Shown here: positions 30,152 through 38,929 of the stretch, piece by piece
Numbering within the stretch: the stretch's first letter is position 1
Layout of the letters: each line of letters opens with the position of its first letter
Assembly: GCA_963762825.1 (NCBI GenBank)
Contig: CAVXLZ010000001.1
Span: 1,116,001-1,180,000 of the forward strand
DNA length: 64,000 nucleotides
Origin: Miltoncostaea sp963762825
GTDB taxonomy: Bacteria > Actinomycetota > Thermoleophilia > Miltoncostaeales > Miltoncostaeaceae
Direction: 5' to 3'
The notes under the pieces: generated by a model
Told to the model about the DNA's origin: nothing
The model's database searches: none
The model's input: the letters and a program-made list of their open reading frames with translations, nothing else
Program-made: the position numbers and the translations under genes

Positions 30152-30835
30152 ATGGACGGGCGGCTCCTGGTGGTGGAGGACGACCCTCAGGTGAGGGCGA
30201 TGCTGGCCCGCGCGCTGGGATACGAGGGCTTCGAGGTGACCGCCGCCGCCACCGCCGAGGCGGCGATGACGGAGCTCCGCTCCGGGGCGCCCGAGCTCCT
30301 GCTCCTGGACCTCCTGCTCCCCGACGACGACGGTCTCGAGGTGTGCCGCCGTCTACGGGCTGCCGGCGAGCAGATGCCGATCCTGATGCTGACGGCCCGG
30401 GACACCGTCGCCGACCGGATCGCCGGGCTCGAGGCGGGAGCCGACGACTATCTCGTGAAGCCGTTCTCGACCGCCGAGCTCGTGGCGCGGGTGCGCGCCC
30501 TGCTGCGCCGCTCGCGCGACCGCTCGACCGGGTCCGTCCGCCGCTTCGCCGATGTGACGCTCGACTCCTCGAGCCGCGAGGTGCACCGCGGTGGACGCCC
30601 CCTCCCCCTGACCCGGCGGGAGTTCGACCTTCTGGCGTTCTTCCTCGACAACCCCGACGCCGTACTCGCCCGCGAGCGCCTCCTGACGGACGCCTGGGGC
30701 TTCGCATCGACCGTCGAGACCAACTCGGTGGACGTCTACATCGGCTACCTCCGCCGGAAACTCGAGGAGGGCGGGGAGCCGCGCCTCATCCACACGGTCC
30801 GCGGCGTGGGCTACATGCTCAGGGAGCTCAGGTAG
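30152..30835 (+). CDS. OmpR/PhoB-family response regulator
   Basis: 227 residues. Receiver domain (1-120) with the acidic pair VVEDD, phospho-acceptor Asp in LLLLDLLLPDDDG (about D53) and the conserved Lys in YLVKPFSTAEL. The winged-helix DNA-binding domain (about 130-225) has LTRREFDLLAFFLDNPDAVL and VDVYIGYLRRKLE. It resembles the MprA/TcrA-type regulators of Actinobacteria. The stop overlaps the kinase start (TAGTG), so the pair is co-translated. Signal unknown. Confidence 0.95.
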   Translation: MDGRLLVVEDDPQVRAMLARALGYEGFEVTAAATAEAAMTELRSGAPELLLLDLLLPDDDGLEVCRRLRAAGEQMPILMLTARDTVADRIAGLEAGADDYLVKPFSTAELVARVRALLRRSRDRSTGSVRRFADVTLDSSSREVHRGGRPLPLTRREFDLLAFFLDNPDAVLARERLLTDAWGFASTVETNSVDVYIGYLRRKLEEGGEPRLIHTVRGVGYMLRELR

Positions 30836-32184
30836 TGCGGCTCCAGACCCGGATCGCGCTCTCCGCCGCCGCGGTCGTGCTGGCCGCGTCGGCGCTCTTC
30901 GCGGTGGGCGCATACCTGCTCATCTCCGAGCGGGCCTACGACCGGGTCGACCGATCGCTGAACGAGACCGCCGACCGCGTGACCGAGGAGCTCTCGGGGC
31001 CCGATCTGGGAGGGCGGGACTTCGAGGAGCCGCCCTCCCCGAGCGCGCCGGTCCGCCCCGCGCAGACCACCGATCCCGACCCGGCGGGTACGCGGGTGGA
31101 GCTCGACCCCCTCGGACGCACTCCGCCGAGCGGGCCGCGGACCGTGGTCCTGCAGGGTGAGCGCTACCGGTTGCTCGTGCGCGCCCTCACCGAGAGCGCC
31201 GACGGCGGGCGCCGCACCGTGGCCGTTGCGCGCCCGCTCACAGACGTGGAGCAGACCCTCGACGAGGTCGCCCTGGCGCTCGGGATCGCGGCGCTGGCGG
31301 CGGCGCTTCTCGCGACCGGCTTCGTCCTGCTGATCGTGCGCCGCGCCCTGCGTCCACTGACAGAGGCCCACCGCGCAGCGGACTCGATCGCCGACAGCCA
31401 GGACCCCTCGCTACGCGTCCCGGAGGGGCGCGCCGACGAGGTGGGCGGGCTGGCCCGAGCGATGAACCGGATGCTCGGCCGGCTCGAGGACGCCCAGGCG
31501 CGGCTGCGAACGACGCTCGCCGAGCAGCGGCGCTTCGCCGCCGACGCCTCGCACGAGATGCGCACCCCCCTGACGGCGCTACGGGGGGAGATCGAGACGC
31601 TCCGGGCGCACGATCCGCCGGTGGCCGAGCGCGGTGAGGCGCTCGCCGACATGGCGGAGGCCGTTGACCGGATGGACCGGCTGGTGGCCGGGCTCCTCGG
31701 CCTCGCCCGCGTCGACGGGGACGGCGATCGGGCGGAGCCGATCGACCTCGGCGAGATGGTCGGCGAGTTGACCGACGTCGACGAGTTCCCGGAGCCCGTC
31801 GAGGGCGTGATCGTGCTCGCCGAGCACGCGGCCACCCGGGGCATGCTCGTCAATCTGCTCGAGAACGGTCGCCGCCACGGCGGACGGGTGTCGGTCGCGC
31901 TGCGCCGGGAGGATGGCGAGGCGGTGATCGAGGTGAGCGACGACGGCCCGGGCGTCGCCCCCGGCGACCGTGAGCGGATCTTCGACCGCTTCTACCGGGC
32001 CGCCGATCGACGGACGACTCCGGGCGTCGGACTCGGACTGTCGATCGCCCGGGCCACGGCCGAACGCTGGGGTGGCTCGCTGCGACTTCTGCCCTCAGAA
32101 CCGGGCAGTACCTTCGAGATCCGGCTCCCGGAGGCCGGCGATCCGGCGGACCGAGGCGCTACGAGAGCCCGCTCCGCTCCCTGA
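30835..32184 (+). CDS. Membrane sensor histidine kinase
   Basis: 449 residues. TM1 about 8-30, an extracytoplasmic loop of about 115 residues, TM2 about 146-168, HAMP, then the dimerisation domain with phospho-acceptor H240 in FAADASHEMRTPLTAL and an ATPase domain with the N box (LVNLLENGRRHGG), DDGPGVAPGD, FDRFYRA and GVGLGLSIA. The N box has Gly-Arg where His/Asp-Ala is common (usual NALKH/NAxxH type), a mild departure. GTG 30835 overlaps the regulator stop. The 3' end overlaps the convergent gatB by 26 nt. The extracytoplasmic loop is Pro-rich, without a known sensor fold. Confidence 0.94.
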   Translation: MRLQTRIALSAAAVVLAASALFAVGAYLLISERAYDRVDRSLNETADRVTEELSGPDLGGRDFEEPPSPSAPVRPAQTTDPDPAGTRVELDPLGRTPPSGPRTVVLQGERYRLLVRALTESADGGRRTVAVARPLTDVEQTLDEVALALGIAALAAALLATGFVLLIVRRALRPLTEAHRAADSIADSQDPSLRVPEGRADEVGGLARAMNRMLGRLEDAQARLRTTLAEQRRFAADASHEMRTPLTALRGEIETLRAHDPPVAERGEALADMAEAVDRMDRLVAGLLGLARVDGDGDRAEPIDLGEMVGELTDVDEFPEPVEGVIVLAEHAATRGMLVNLLENGRRHGGRVSVALRREDGEAVIEVSDDGPGVAPGDRERIFDRFYRAADRRTTPGVGLGLSIARATAERWGGSLRLLPSEPGSTFEIRLPEAGDPADRGATRARSAP

Positions 32185-33625
32185 CGAGTGCGCCCACGCG
32201 GGCGGGGTCGGCGCGGCCGCCGGAGGCCTTCATCGCCTGTCCGACGAAGAAGCCGACCAGCTTGTCCTTGCCCCCGCGCAGCTGTTCGGCCTGATCGGGG
32301 TTCTCGGCCAGCAGGCGCTCCACGATCTCCACGAGCGCACCCTCGTCGGAGATCTGGCCGAGCCCCTTGTCCTTCACGATGGCCGCCGGATCGGCCCCGC
32401 TCGCGACGACCTCGGCGAGCACCTCCTTCGCCAGCGGGACCGACAGCGTCCGGTCGTCGAGGAGCCCGATCAACGCGGCGAGACGCTCGGGTGTGACATT
32501 GCTCTCCCAGGGCTCCTGGCCGAGCTCGCGCAGCTGCGCTCGCAGCTCGCCACGCACCCAGTTGGCGGCCGCCTTCGGGTCCACGCGCCCGGCGACGTCC
32601 TCGAAGTAGGACACCAGCTCCTGGGGCTCGGAGAGCACCTCGGCGTCCTCGAAGCTGATGCCGAGATCGCGCACCCAACGGCGGCGCAGGTCCGGGGGCA
32701 GCTCGGGGAGACCCGTCGCGCAGCTCCTCGATCCAGACCCGGTCCGGCACCATCGGGACGAGGTCGGGCTCGGGGAAGTAGCGGTAGTCGTGCGCCTCCT
32801 CCTTGCTGCGCAGCGAGTGGATCTCGCCCGAGTCCGGGTCGAAGTGCAGCGTCTCCTGGGCGACGCGCTCACCGCTCTCCAGAATCGCGATCTGCCGCGC
32901 GATCTCGGCATCGACACCCCGCTCCAGGAACCGGAAGCTGTTCATGTTCTTCAGCTCGGTCTTGGTGCCGAGCACATCGCGAGCCGGCGGGGCGCACGCT
33001 GACGTTGGCGTCGGCGCGCATGGAGCCCTCGTCCATGTTGCAGTCGCTCACGTCCAGACGGCGCAGGGTGGAGCGCAGTTGCCGCAGGAACGCTCCCGCC
33101 TGGGCAGAGGTGCGGATGTCGGGCTCGGAGACGATCTCGAGCAGCGGGGTACCACCGCGGTTGAAGTCGACGCCGGAGCCCTCGGCGCCCGCGCGGCGCC
33201 CTCCACCGCCGACGTGGACCAGCTTGGCGGCGTCCTCCTCGAGGTGCACGCGCGTGATGCCCACCTCGAACTCGCCCTCGGCGGTCAGCACCGACACCCT
33301 CCCGCCGACGCAGATCGGCTCGTCGTACTGGGAGATCTGGTAGGCCTTCGAGAGGTCTGGATAGAAGTAGTTCTTGCGGTGGAACTCGGAGACCTGCGCC
33401 ACGTCGCACCCGAGCGCGAGGCCCGTGATGATCGCCAGGCGCACCGCCTCGCGGTTCAGCACCGGCAGCGCCCCCGGGTGCGCGAGGCAGACCGGGCACG
33501 TATGGGTGTTCGGGGGCGTCCCCGAAGCTGAGCGCGCAGCCGCAGAACATCTTGGTGCGGGTGGAGAGCTGGACGTGGATCTCCAACCCGATCACCGGTT
33601 CCCAGCGCGGCGCGTCCGGGCTCAC
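32159..33625 (-). CDS. gatB: Asp/Glu-tRNA amidotransferase subunit B, frame broken three times
   Basis: GatB binds the tRNA acceptor end and activates mischarged Glu-tRNA(Gln)/Asp-tRNA(Asn) for amidation. Conserved sequence runs end to end but needs three one-base corrections: an extra base in the G5 run at 33512-33516 (after CGCALSFGDAP), one at 32976-32983 (between NVSVRPAGS and VLGTKTELKNMNS) and one at 32707-32714 (between IEELRDG and LPELPPDLRRRW). All are +1. Between them are intact family motifs: RKNYFYPDLSKAYQISQYD, the tRNA-binding helical domain and the C-terminal YqeY-like tail. GTG 33625 overlaps the gatA stop (GTGA). Sequence error is more likely than decay, because gatC and gatA are intact and the complex is normally essential without GlnRS. 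Confidence 0.9.
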
Positions 33626-35064
33626 AGGACCCCCGGCGGCGTCGGGTCGAAGGCGAGTGCGCCCTCGAGGGCGTGGGCCACCTCGAAGAGGCGGTTCTCA
33701 CTGAAGGCCGGTCCGGCGATCTGGAGGCCGACGGGCAGACCCGCCGAGAGGCCGCAGGGGATCGAGATCGCCGGGAGGCCGGCGAGACTCACCGGGATGG
33801 TGCACACGTCGGACAGGTACATGGCGAGAGGATCGGACACCCGCTCGCCCAGCGGGAAGGCCACCGTCGGCGAGGTCGGTGAGATCACGAAGTCGACCGC
33901 CGAGAACGCCGCTTCGAAGTCGCGCCGGATGAGAGTCCGGACCTTCTGCGCGCGCAGGTAGTAGGCGTCGTAGTAGCCGGATGCGAGCGCGAAGGTCCCC
34001 AGCATGACGCGGCGCTTCACCTCGGGCCCGAAGCCGTGCCCGCGGGTGTTCTCGTAGTGCTCGAGGATGTCGTCGGCTGTCTCGGTGCGCGGCCCGTAGC
34101 GGATCCCGTCGAACCGGGCGAGGTTCGACGAGCACTCGGCGGGGGCGATCAGGTAGTAGGTGGAGATGCCGTGCTCGCTCGCCGGCAGGCTCACGCGCTC
34201 GACGTTCGCGCCGAGCTCCTCCGCCCTCTCGATGGCTGCCTCCACCGCGGCGCGCACTCCCGGCTCGACCCCATCACCCATCAGTTCCTCGACCACCCCG
34301 ACGCGGATCCCGCGCAGATCCGTCGCGGTCGGAACCCGGATCGGATCGGGCCAATCGAGGGAGGTCGAGTCCATCGGATCCCGCCCCACGATGTGAGAGA
34401 GGAGCAGCGCGGAGTCCCTCACCGTGCGGGCGAACGGCCCGACCTGATCGAGCGACGACGCGAAGGCGATCAGGCCGTAGCGCGACACCGCGCCGTAGGT
34501 CGGCTTCATCCCCACGATCCCGCAGAGGGCCGCCGGCTGGCGGATGGACCCGCCCGTATCGCTGCCGAGCGACCAGGGCGCCTGGAACGCGGCCACCGCT
34601 GCGGCCGATCCCCCGCTCGAGCCCCCGGGGACCCGATCGCCGTCCCAGGGGTTGCGAGTCACCTGATAGGCGGAGTTCTCGGTGCTCGACCCCATGGCGA
34701 ACTCATCCATGTTGGTCTTCCCGACCACGATCGCGCCGGCCCTCTCGAGGCGCTCGACGCAGGTGGCGGTGTAGAGCGGGCGGAAGCCCTCGAGGATCCG
34801 CGATCCCGCCGTGGTGGGGATGTCGCGAGTGGACAGCGCGTCCTTGATCGCGATCGGGACGCCCCCGAGAGGAGGGCGCACGGGCATCGCGTCGATCTCC
34901 CTCGCCCTGGCGCGGGCCCGCTCGGCATCGACCGCGAGGAAGCTTCCCCACCTGTCGTCCTGCACCCGCGCAAGAGCCGCATCCACCAGCTCGAGCGCCC
35001 CGATCTCGCCGCCGTGCAGGGCGTCCACGCACTCGTGGGCGGTCATCGCGTGGGAGGCCGTCAT
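33622..35064 (-). CDS. gatA: Asp/Glu-tRNA amidotransferase subunit A
   Basis: The glutaminase subunit of the amidase-signature family; it frees ammonia and channels it to GatB. 480 residues. The Ser-cisSer-Lys triad is intact with canonical spacing: K74 (IAIKDALS), S149 (VPGGSSGGSAAA) and nucleophile S173 (GSDTGGSIRQPAA). TTAGSRILEGFRPLY and MKPTYGAVSRYGL are typical. ATG 35064 overlaps the gatC stop by 1 nt, and the stop overlaps gatB. Confidence 0.97.
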   Translation of the reverse strand: MTASHAMTAHECVDALHGGEIGALELVDAALARVQDDRWGSFLAVDAERARARAREIDAMPVRPPLGGVPIAIKDALSTRDIPTTAGSRILEGFRPLYTATCVERLERAGAIVVGKTNMDEFAMGSSTENSAYQVTRNPWDGDRVPGGSSGGSAAAVAAFQAPWSLGSDTGGSIRQPAALCGIVGMKPTYGAVSRYGLIAFASSLDQVGPFARTVRDSALLLSHIVGRDPMDSTSLDWPDPIRVPTATDLRGIRVGVVEELMGDGVEPGVRAAVEAAIERAEELGANVERVSLPASEHGISTYYLIAPAECSSNLARFDGIRYGPRTETADDILEHYENTRGHGFGPEVKRRVMLGTFALASGYYDAYYLRAQKVRTLIRRDFEAAFSAVDFVISPTSPTVAFPLGERVSDPLAMYLSDVCTIPVSLAGLPAISIPCGLSAGLPVGLQIAGPAFSENRLFEVAHALEGALAFDPTPPGVL

Positions 35065-35345
35065 CAGTCGAACTTCACGACCGCGAAGCGATCCTCCACG
35101 ACCTCGGGGGCCTCGCGCAGCGCCTCGTCGGCCGGAAGGCTCGGCCGCGGGACGTCGTCGCGCATCACGTTCTCGAGGGCGACGACGTGGGTTGTCGGCT
35201 CCACGCCGTCGAGGTCGAGCGCCTGGATCCGGTCGACGTGCTCGAGGATGCCCGAGAGCTCGACGCCCATGCGCCGCTCCTCATCGGGGTCCAGGTGCAG
35301 CCGCGCCAGGCGCGCGACGTGCCGGACGGTCGCCTCGTCGATCAC
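35064..35345 (-). CDS. gatC: Asp/Glu-tRNA amidotransferase subunit C
   Basis: A 93-residue subunit that wraps the A-B interface. VRHVARLARLHLDPDE (8-23), HVDRIQALDLDGVEPTTH and MRDDVPRPSL are hallmark sequences. GTG 35345 is preceded by TATCAT (35358-35353) with 7 nt between, predicting a leaderless message. First gene of gatCAB. Confidence 0.95.
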   Translation of the reverse strand: MIDEATVRHVARLARLHLDPDEERRMGVELSGILEHVDRIQALDLDGVEPTTHVVALENVMRDDVPRPSLPADEALREAPEVVEDRFAVVKFD

Positions 35346-35423
35346 GGCTGGGATGATAGTCGCTCGACTGAGCGACCGTTCCGCGACGAACCGCGCCCGT
35401 GATGCTCACGGCGACAACGGCTC

Positions 35424-36825
35424 TCAACCCGGGGGGGCGAGGCTCGCGAGGAGGGCGACGCAGACGAGCAACGCGGCGGCGAGGCCCAGCTCGAGGCGCA
35501 GGCTCGTACGGAGTGCCGACGATGCGTCCCGGTCTCCAGGTTCGAGCCCGAGAGCGGCCCGCTCGAGGCGCGTGTGGACGACCAACCGGTTGTAGCCCCC
35601 CACGCAGAGAAGCAGAGCGAACACCCCGACCTTGACCAGGAGCACCCGGCCGTACCCGGTGTCGGCGAGCCGGCCGATCGAGATCTCCGCGAGCGCGCGG
35701 TAGACGCCGGTCACGACCAGGACGGCGACGCAGGACATCGCGAGGGTCGAGAACCGCACGACCACGGCGGCGCCCAGCCGGACCCGGTCGCCGTCGGCCA
35801 GCCGGGCCGCCGCCGGGATCACCAGGACGGCGAGCCCGAGCACACCTCCGATCCAAGCGGCGGTCGCCACGCTGTGGAGGAGATCGATGACGATGTTGGC
35901 GGCCGCGTCGCCACCGGCCGAGGCGTGCCCGCCCCAGCTGATCGCCGCGAGGGCGGCGAGCGGGCCGATGGCGAGCACCACCCCCACGCGGGGCCCGGGA
36001 AGCCACCCGGGAGCAAGGGCGCGACGGGCGATCAGCGCGGCGGCGACGGCGACGACGAGGCCCGCGACCTGCAGCCGCCACGCCTCCCCGAACCGGGTCC
36101 CGCCGAGGAGCGGTCCGAGGTCGTCCGCACCCGCGCGCAGTCCACGCAGAACCGCGATGGGCGCCAGCGCGAGCCCGAGCGCCTGAGCCGCGACCAGCCC
36201 CCACCAGGCCGTCCACCAACCACCCGCCGACGAGCGCAGAGCCCGGACGGCACGCTCCCGGAAGCCCGCCCGCGGCGCGGGCCCCTCGCCCGGCACGACC
36301 ATGCCCCCGGCCCGGACCGCCGGGCCCAGGACTCCCGCGATCAGGCCGATCAGGCCGATCAGGCCGAGGGGGCCCGCGAGGGCGAGGAGGCGGGCGGCGA
36401 CCGGGACGATCCCGTGATCCGAGAGGGCGTCCCCGGAGTCGAGAGCCCCGTCGGGGCCACCGCCGACGCGAAGCGCGTAGGCGCCGCCCGAGGGGTGGCC
36501 GTCTTCCGAGAGGACCCTCCAGCGGACGGTCAGCGCCCCGGAGCCCGACCAATCGACCGGAGCGATGATCGCGCGGGCGTCACGAGGATCCCGGCGGCCG
36601 GCGCCGGAGACCACCTCTCCACTCGGCCCGGTGACCCGCAGCGAGAGGAACTCGTCCTCGACGCGCGTGGAGAGCACCAGGCGCACCGAGGCGGGCGCCT
36701 CGTTCGACAACGGAGCCCGGTGCGGGCTCTGCCGATGTCAGGCCGGCGTGGGCGTATCCGATCGCCGGCGCCGCCAGCAGGCCGACCGCGACCACGACAC
36801 CCACGAGCCACGACGAACCGCGCAC
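35424..36825 (-). CDS. CopC-CopD fusion copper-resistance protein, one frameshift
   Basis: GTG 36825 starts a signal peptide (MRGSSWLVGVVVAVGLLAAP, ending in YAHA) followed by the CopC start HAGLTSAEPAPG, whose mature N-terminal His binds copper. The frame breaks near 36705-36712: dropping one base joins PGSV to SNEAPASVRLVLSTRV and restores family spacing. The rest reads as the CopC beta-sandwich and then a CopD membrane domain with about eight helices, including FGEAWRLQVAGLV and DLLHSVATAAWIGGVLGL. Likely role: periplasmic copper binding and import or resistance. TAGCGT at 36837-36832 lies 6 nt before the GTG (leaderless). Confidence 0.82.
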
Positions 36826-36871
36826 GGCCCGACGCTACCAGCGACCGGAGCGCGCGGCGGCCCCCGGAGCG

Positions 36872-36958
36872 TCAGTTCGTCAGGAGATGCACCGCGACGA
36901 TGAGAAGCGATGTGAACACGAAACTCGCGGCGGCGAGCCGGGCCTCTCGAAGAGCCAT
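36872..36958 (-). CDS. 28-aa single-pass membrane peptide
   Basis: A short frame missed by length filters. It starts MALREARLAAASF and continues into a hydrophobic stretch VFTSLLIVAVHLL, ending TN. GGAG lies 5 nt before ATG 36958. One membrane helix with a basic N-terminus fits a membrane small protein. It is between copCD and an anti-sigma-like gene, in the same orientation; heme A synthase is nearby, so a small terminal-oxidase partner is conceivable, but this is only position. Confidence 0.4.
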   Translation of the reverse strand: MALREARLAAASFVFTSLLIVAVHLLTN

Positions 36959-37026
36959 CGGTGCTCCGGGGGACGGGGGTGTCGGTTGTCACCGATGTCC
37001 TCGGCAGAAAGGCCCCCGAGCATTAA

Positions 37027-37575
37027 TCACCTCGTGGGCGGCGGCCCTCCCGCGAGGTTGTAGAGAGCGGCGCGCGAGATTCCGATGGCCGAGATCACCG
37101 CGGTGTGGCCGTTCTCGTTCCACGTCACCCCTGTGCGCCCCGCCACGCCGAAGCTGCGCAGGAGCACGCCGCGACGGCCGATGCGCCGCGACTCGCCGGG
37201 CGCGTCCACGGGCCCCCCCGAGACGCGGGTGTAGGCGATCCGGCGTCCCGCGCGGTCCCAGAAGACGGTGGCCGTGCTGCGACCCTCCACCCGGTCCTCC
37301 CGCACGCCGGAGGGCACCCAGCCGGCGCGCGAGGCGAAGTCGGCGAAGCTGTCGCGCGGCCCGGTCTCGGGGATCGAGGGCGGCGGCGGTCCCGTCGCTC
37401 CCTGGTCGTGCAGAGCCACCACCCCGAGCACGATCTCCCCGGGGTCGTCCACGCGCGCCAGCCCGAATGCGACGGCCAGGGCGGCGGCCAGGACGGTGAC
37501 GAGCAGTCCCGCGACCAAACCGACGCGGCGGGGCCGGTCGGCAGGATCGGAACCGGTGTCGTCAGGCAGCGCCAT
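37027..37575 (-). CDS. Single-pass membrane protein resembling an anti-sigma factor C-terminal domain
   Basis: 182 residues: a short cytoplasmic N-terminus, one membrane helix (about 19-41, VGLVAGLLVTVLAAALAVAF), a Pro-rich linker and an extracytoplasmic beta domain (about 85-175) with STATVFWDRAGRRIAYTRVSG and VTWNENGHTAVISAIG. That domain matches the outer domain of many actinobacterial anti-sigma factors, but the zinc-binding HxxxCxxC cytoplasmic domain is missing. No sigma-factor gene is adjacent. It could be a sensor fragment or an unrelated surface protein. Divergent from ctaA. Confidence 0.7.
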   Translation of the reverse strand: MALPDDTGSDPADRPRRVGLVAGLLVTVLAAALAVAFGLARVDDPGEIVLGVVALHDQGATGPPPPSIPETGPRDSFADFASRAGWVPSGVREDRVEGRSTATVFWDRAGRRIAYTRVSGGPVDAPGESRRIGRRGVLLRSFGVAGRTGVTWNENGHTAVISAIGISRAALYNLAGGPPPTR

Positions 37576-37627
37576 GGGGGGATCTTGACACCGGTCCCCG
37601 GCGCCCGCCGCGGCTACGATGCGCGGG

Positions 37628-38620
37628 ATGATCCGCCTCCACCCCCTCCGTGGTCCCCGGCCGTTCGCGCGTCTCTGCCTCGTGACGCTCGGGTTCCTCT
37701 GGGTGATCGTTCCGAGCGGCGCCATCGTGCGCCTGACGGCATCCGGGCTCGGGTGCCCGGACTGGCCGCTCTGCGACGGCGGCGTTGTCCCCGAGAGCGC
37801 CGCTCACGCGTGGATCGAGTACACCAACCGTGCCCTCTCGGCCGTCGTCGGAGCGGTCGCGGTGCTCACCTGGGTGGTGGCCCGGCGGCTGCCCGACGCG
37901 CCCCGCTCCCTCGGACGCTGGTCGGCACTCCTCGCGCTCGCAACCGCAGGACAAGTCCCCCTCGGCGCGGTCACGGTGCAGACCGGCCTCCACCCGCTGG
38001 CCGTGGGCGCCCACTTCCTACTCTCGATGATCGCGCTGGTCTTCGCCACGCTGCTCTGGATGCGGGCGGCCGACTGGCGCGAGGGGCGCGAGCGCCGCTG
38101 GGACATGCGGCGCGGACCCCTCGCCGTGGCCGTGGCCCTCAGCGCGGGCGTGGTGCTCAGCACGGGAGTCGTCGTGACCGCGGCGGGACCGCACTCGGGA
38201 GACGATGACGTCACCAAGCGCTTCGGCGACCTGCTGGGGGCGGTGGAGGTCCACGTCCGGGCCGCCATCGCGTTCGTCCTGCTCGCCACGGTCCTCATCG
38301 CCTGGGTCGTGCGCGAAGGTGGGACCGACCGGATGACCTCCCGCCTCACCTGGTCGGCGCTCCCGCTGATCGCCATGCAGATCGGCATCGGCGAGTACCA
38401 GTACCGCAACGGCCTGCCGTGGGGCGTGGTGGTCGCGCACGTCGCGACCGCGGCCCTCGTGTGGATCGTGATCGTGGCCGCCTGCTCGGGTATCGCACGT
38501 CCGACGACCTATGGCCGGCGCGACGCCACCCGCTGGCAGGGGACGCAGCGAACGGAGTCCGGTAGCGCCCTCAGGCGCCCCTCCGGTATCTCGGCGCCGC
38601 AGTCCACGCAGATGCCGTAG
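37628..38620 (+). CDS. ctaA: Heme A synthase (CtaA/COX15)
   Basis: Oxidises the C8 methyl of heme O to make heme A for aa3-type cytochrome oxidases. 330 residues with eight predicted membrane helices. SGAIVRLTASGLGCPDWPLCDG (30-51) carries the conserved Cys43/Cys49 pair; EYTNR (64-68) and the heme-ligand His in PLAVGAHFLLS and VEVHVRAAI are present. ATG 37628 is preferred over ATG 37619, because TACGAT (37615-37620) sits 7 nt before it, and the upstream ATG lies within that -10. The last 40 residues are hydrophilic, unlike the family, and lie antisense to the dksA-like gene for 112 nt, so the true stop may be earlier. Confidence 0.9.
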   Translation: MIRLHPLRGPRPFARLCLVTLGFLWVIVPSGAIVRLTASGLGCPDWPLCDGGVVPESAAHAWIEYTNRALSAVVGAVAVLTWVVARRLPDAPRSLGRWSALLALATAGQVPLGAVTVQTGLHPLAVGAHFLLSMIALVFATLLWMRAADWREGRERRWDMRRGPLAVAVALSAGVVLSTGVVVTAAGPHSGDDDVTKRFGDLLGAVEVHVRAAIAFVLLATVLIAWVVREGGTDRMTSRLTWSALPLIAMQIGIGEYQYRNGLPWGVVVAHVATAALVWIVIVAACSGIARPTTYGRRDATRWQGTQRTESGSALRRPSGISAPQSTQMP

Positions 38621-38856
38621 GTCCCGGCGTCGATCGCGGCGAGGGCCGTCCGCAGACGCTCCTCGCGCTCGCGCCAGCGCAGCTGCTCACGCAGCTCGCG
38701 CTCGCGAAGCTCGGCGTCGGTGGCAGCCTCGGCCGGGTGGTGGTGCCCGTCGCTGCGCTCTTCGGCGTCGCTTGCGAGATCGCGCTGCTGCAGGGCAGCC
38801 GTGACCTCTTGACGCAACCGCTCGATGCGCTCGGCCTGTGTCTCGTCGTCCGGCAT
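38509..38856 (-). CDS. DksA/TraR-type C4 zinc finger protein
   Basis: 115 residues: a charged coiled-coil-like N-terminal half and a C4 zinc finger with C83, C86, C104 and C107 (YGICVDCGAEIPEGRLRA, then RCVPCQ). DksA relatives bind the RNA polymerase secondary channel with ppGpp; in Actinobacteria these short forms are poorly characterised. TAGCAT at 38869-38864 lies 7 nt before ATG 38856, predicting a leaderless message. The 3' end overlaps ctaA antisense. Confidence 0.9.
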   Translation of the reverse strand: MPDDETQAERIERLRQEVTAALQQRDLASDAEERSDGHHHPAEAATDAELRERELREQLRWREREERLRTALAAIDAGTYGICVDCGAEIPEGRLRALPDSVRCVPCQRVASRRP

Positions 38857-38929
38857 TCGCTCGATGCTAGGGCGCCTCCCAGGGGATCTCCACTAGCCTG
38901 GCCCTCGGCGTCGCCTGAGGAGGTGTCCG

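Noticed and set aside
37585..37620. TTGACA upstream of ctaA as a -35
   Set aside because: It lies 24 nt from TACGAT, too far for a standard promoter, so only the -10 is used as evidence.
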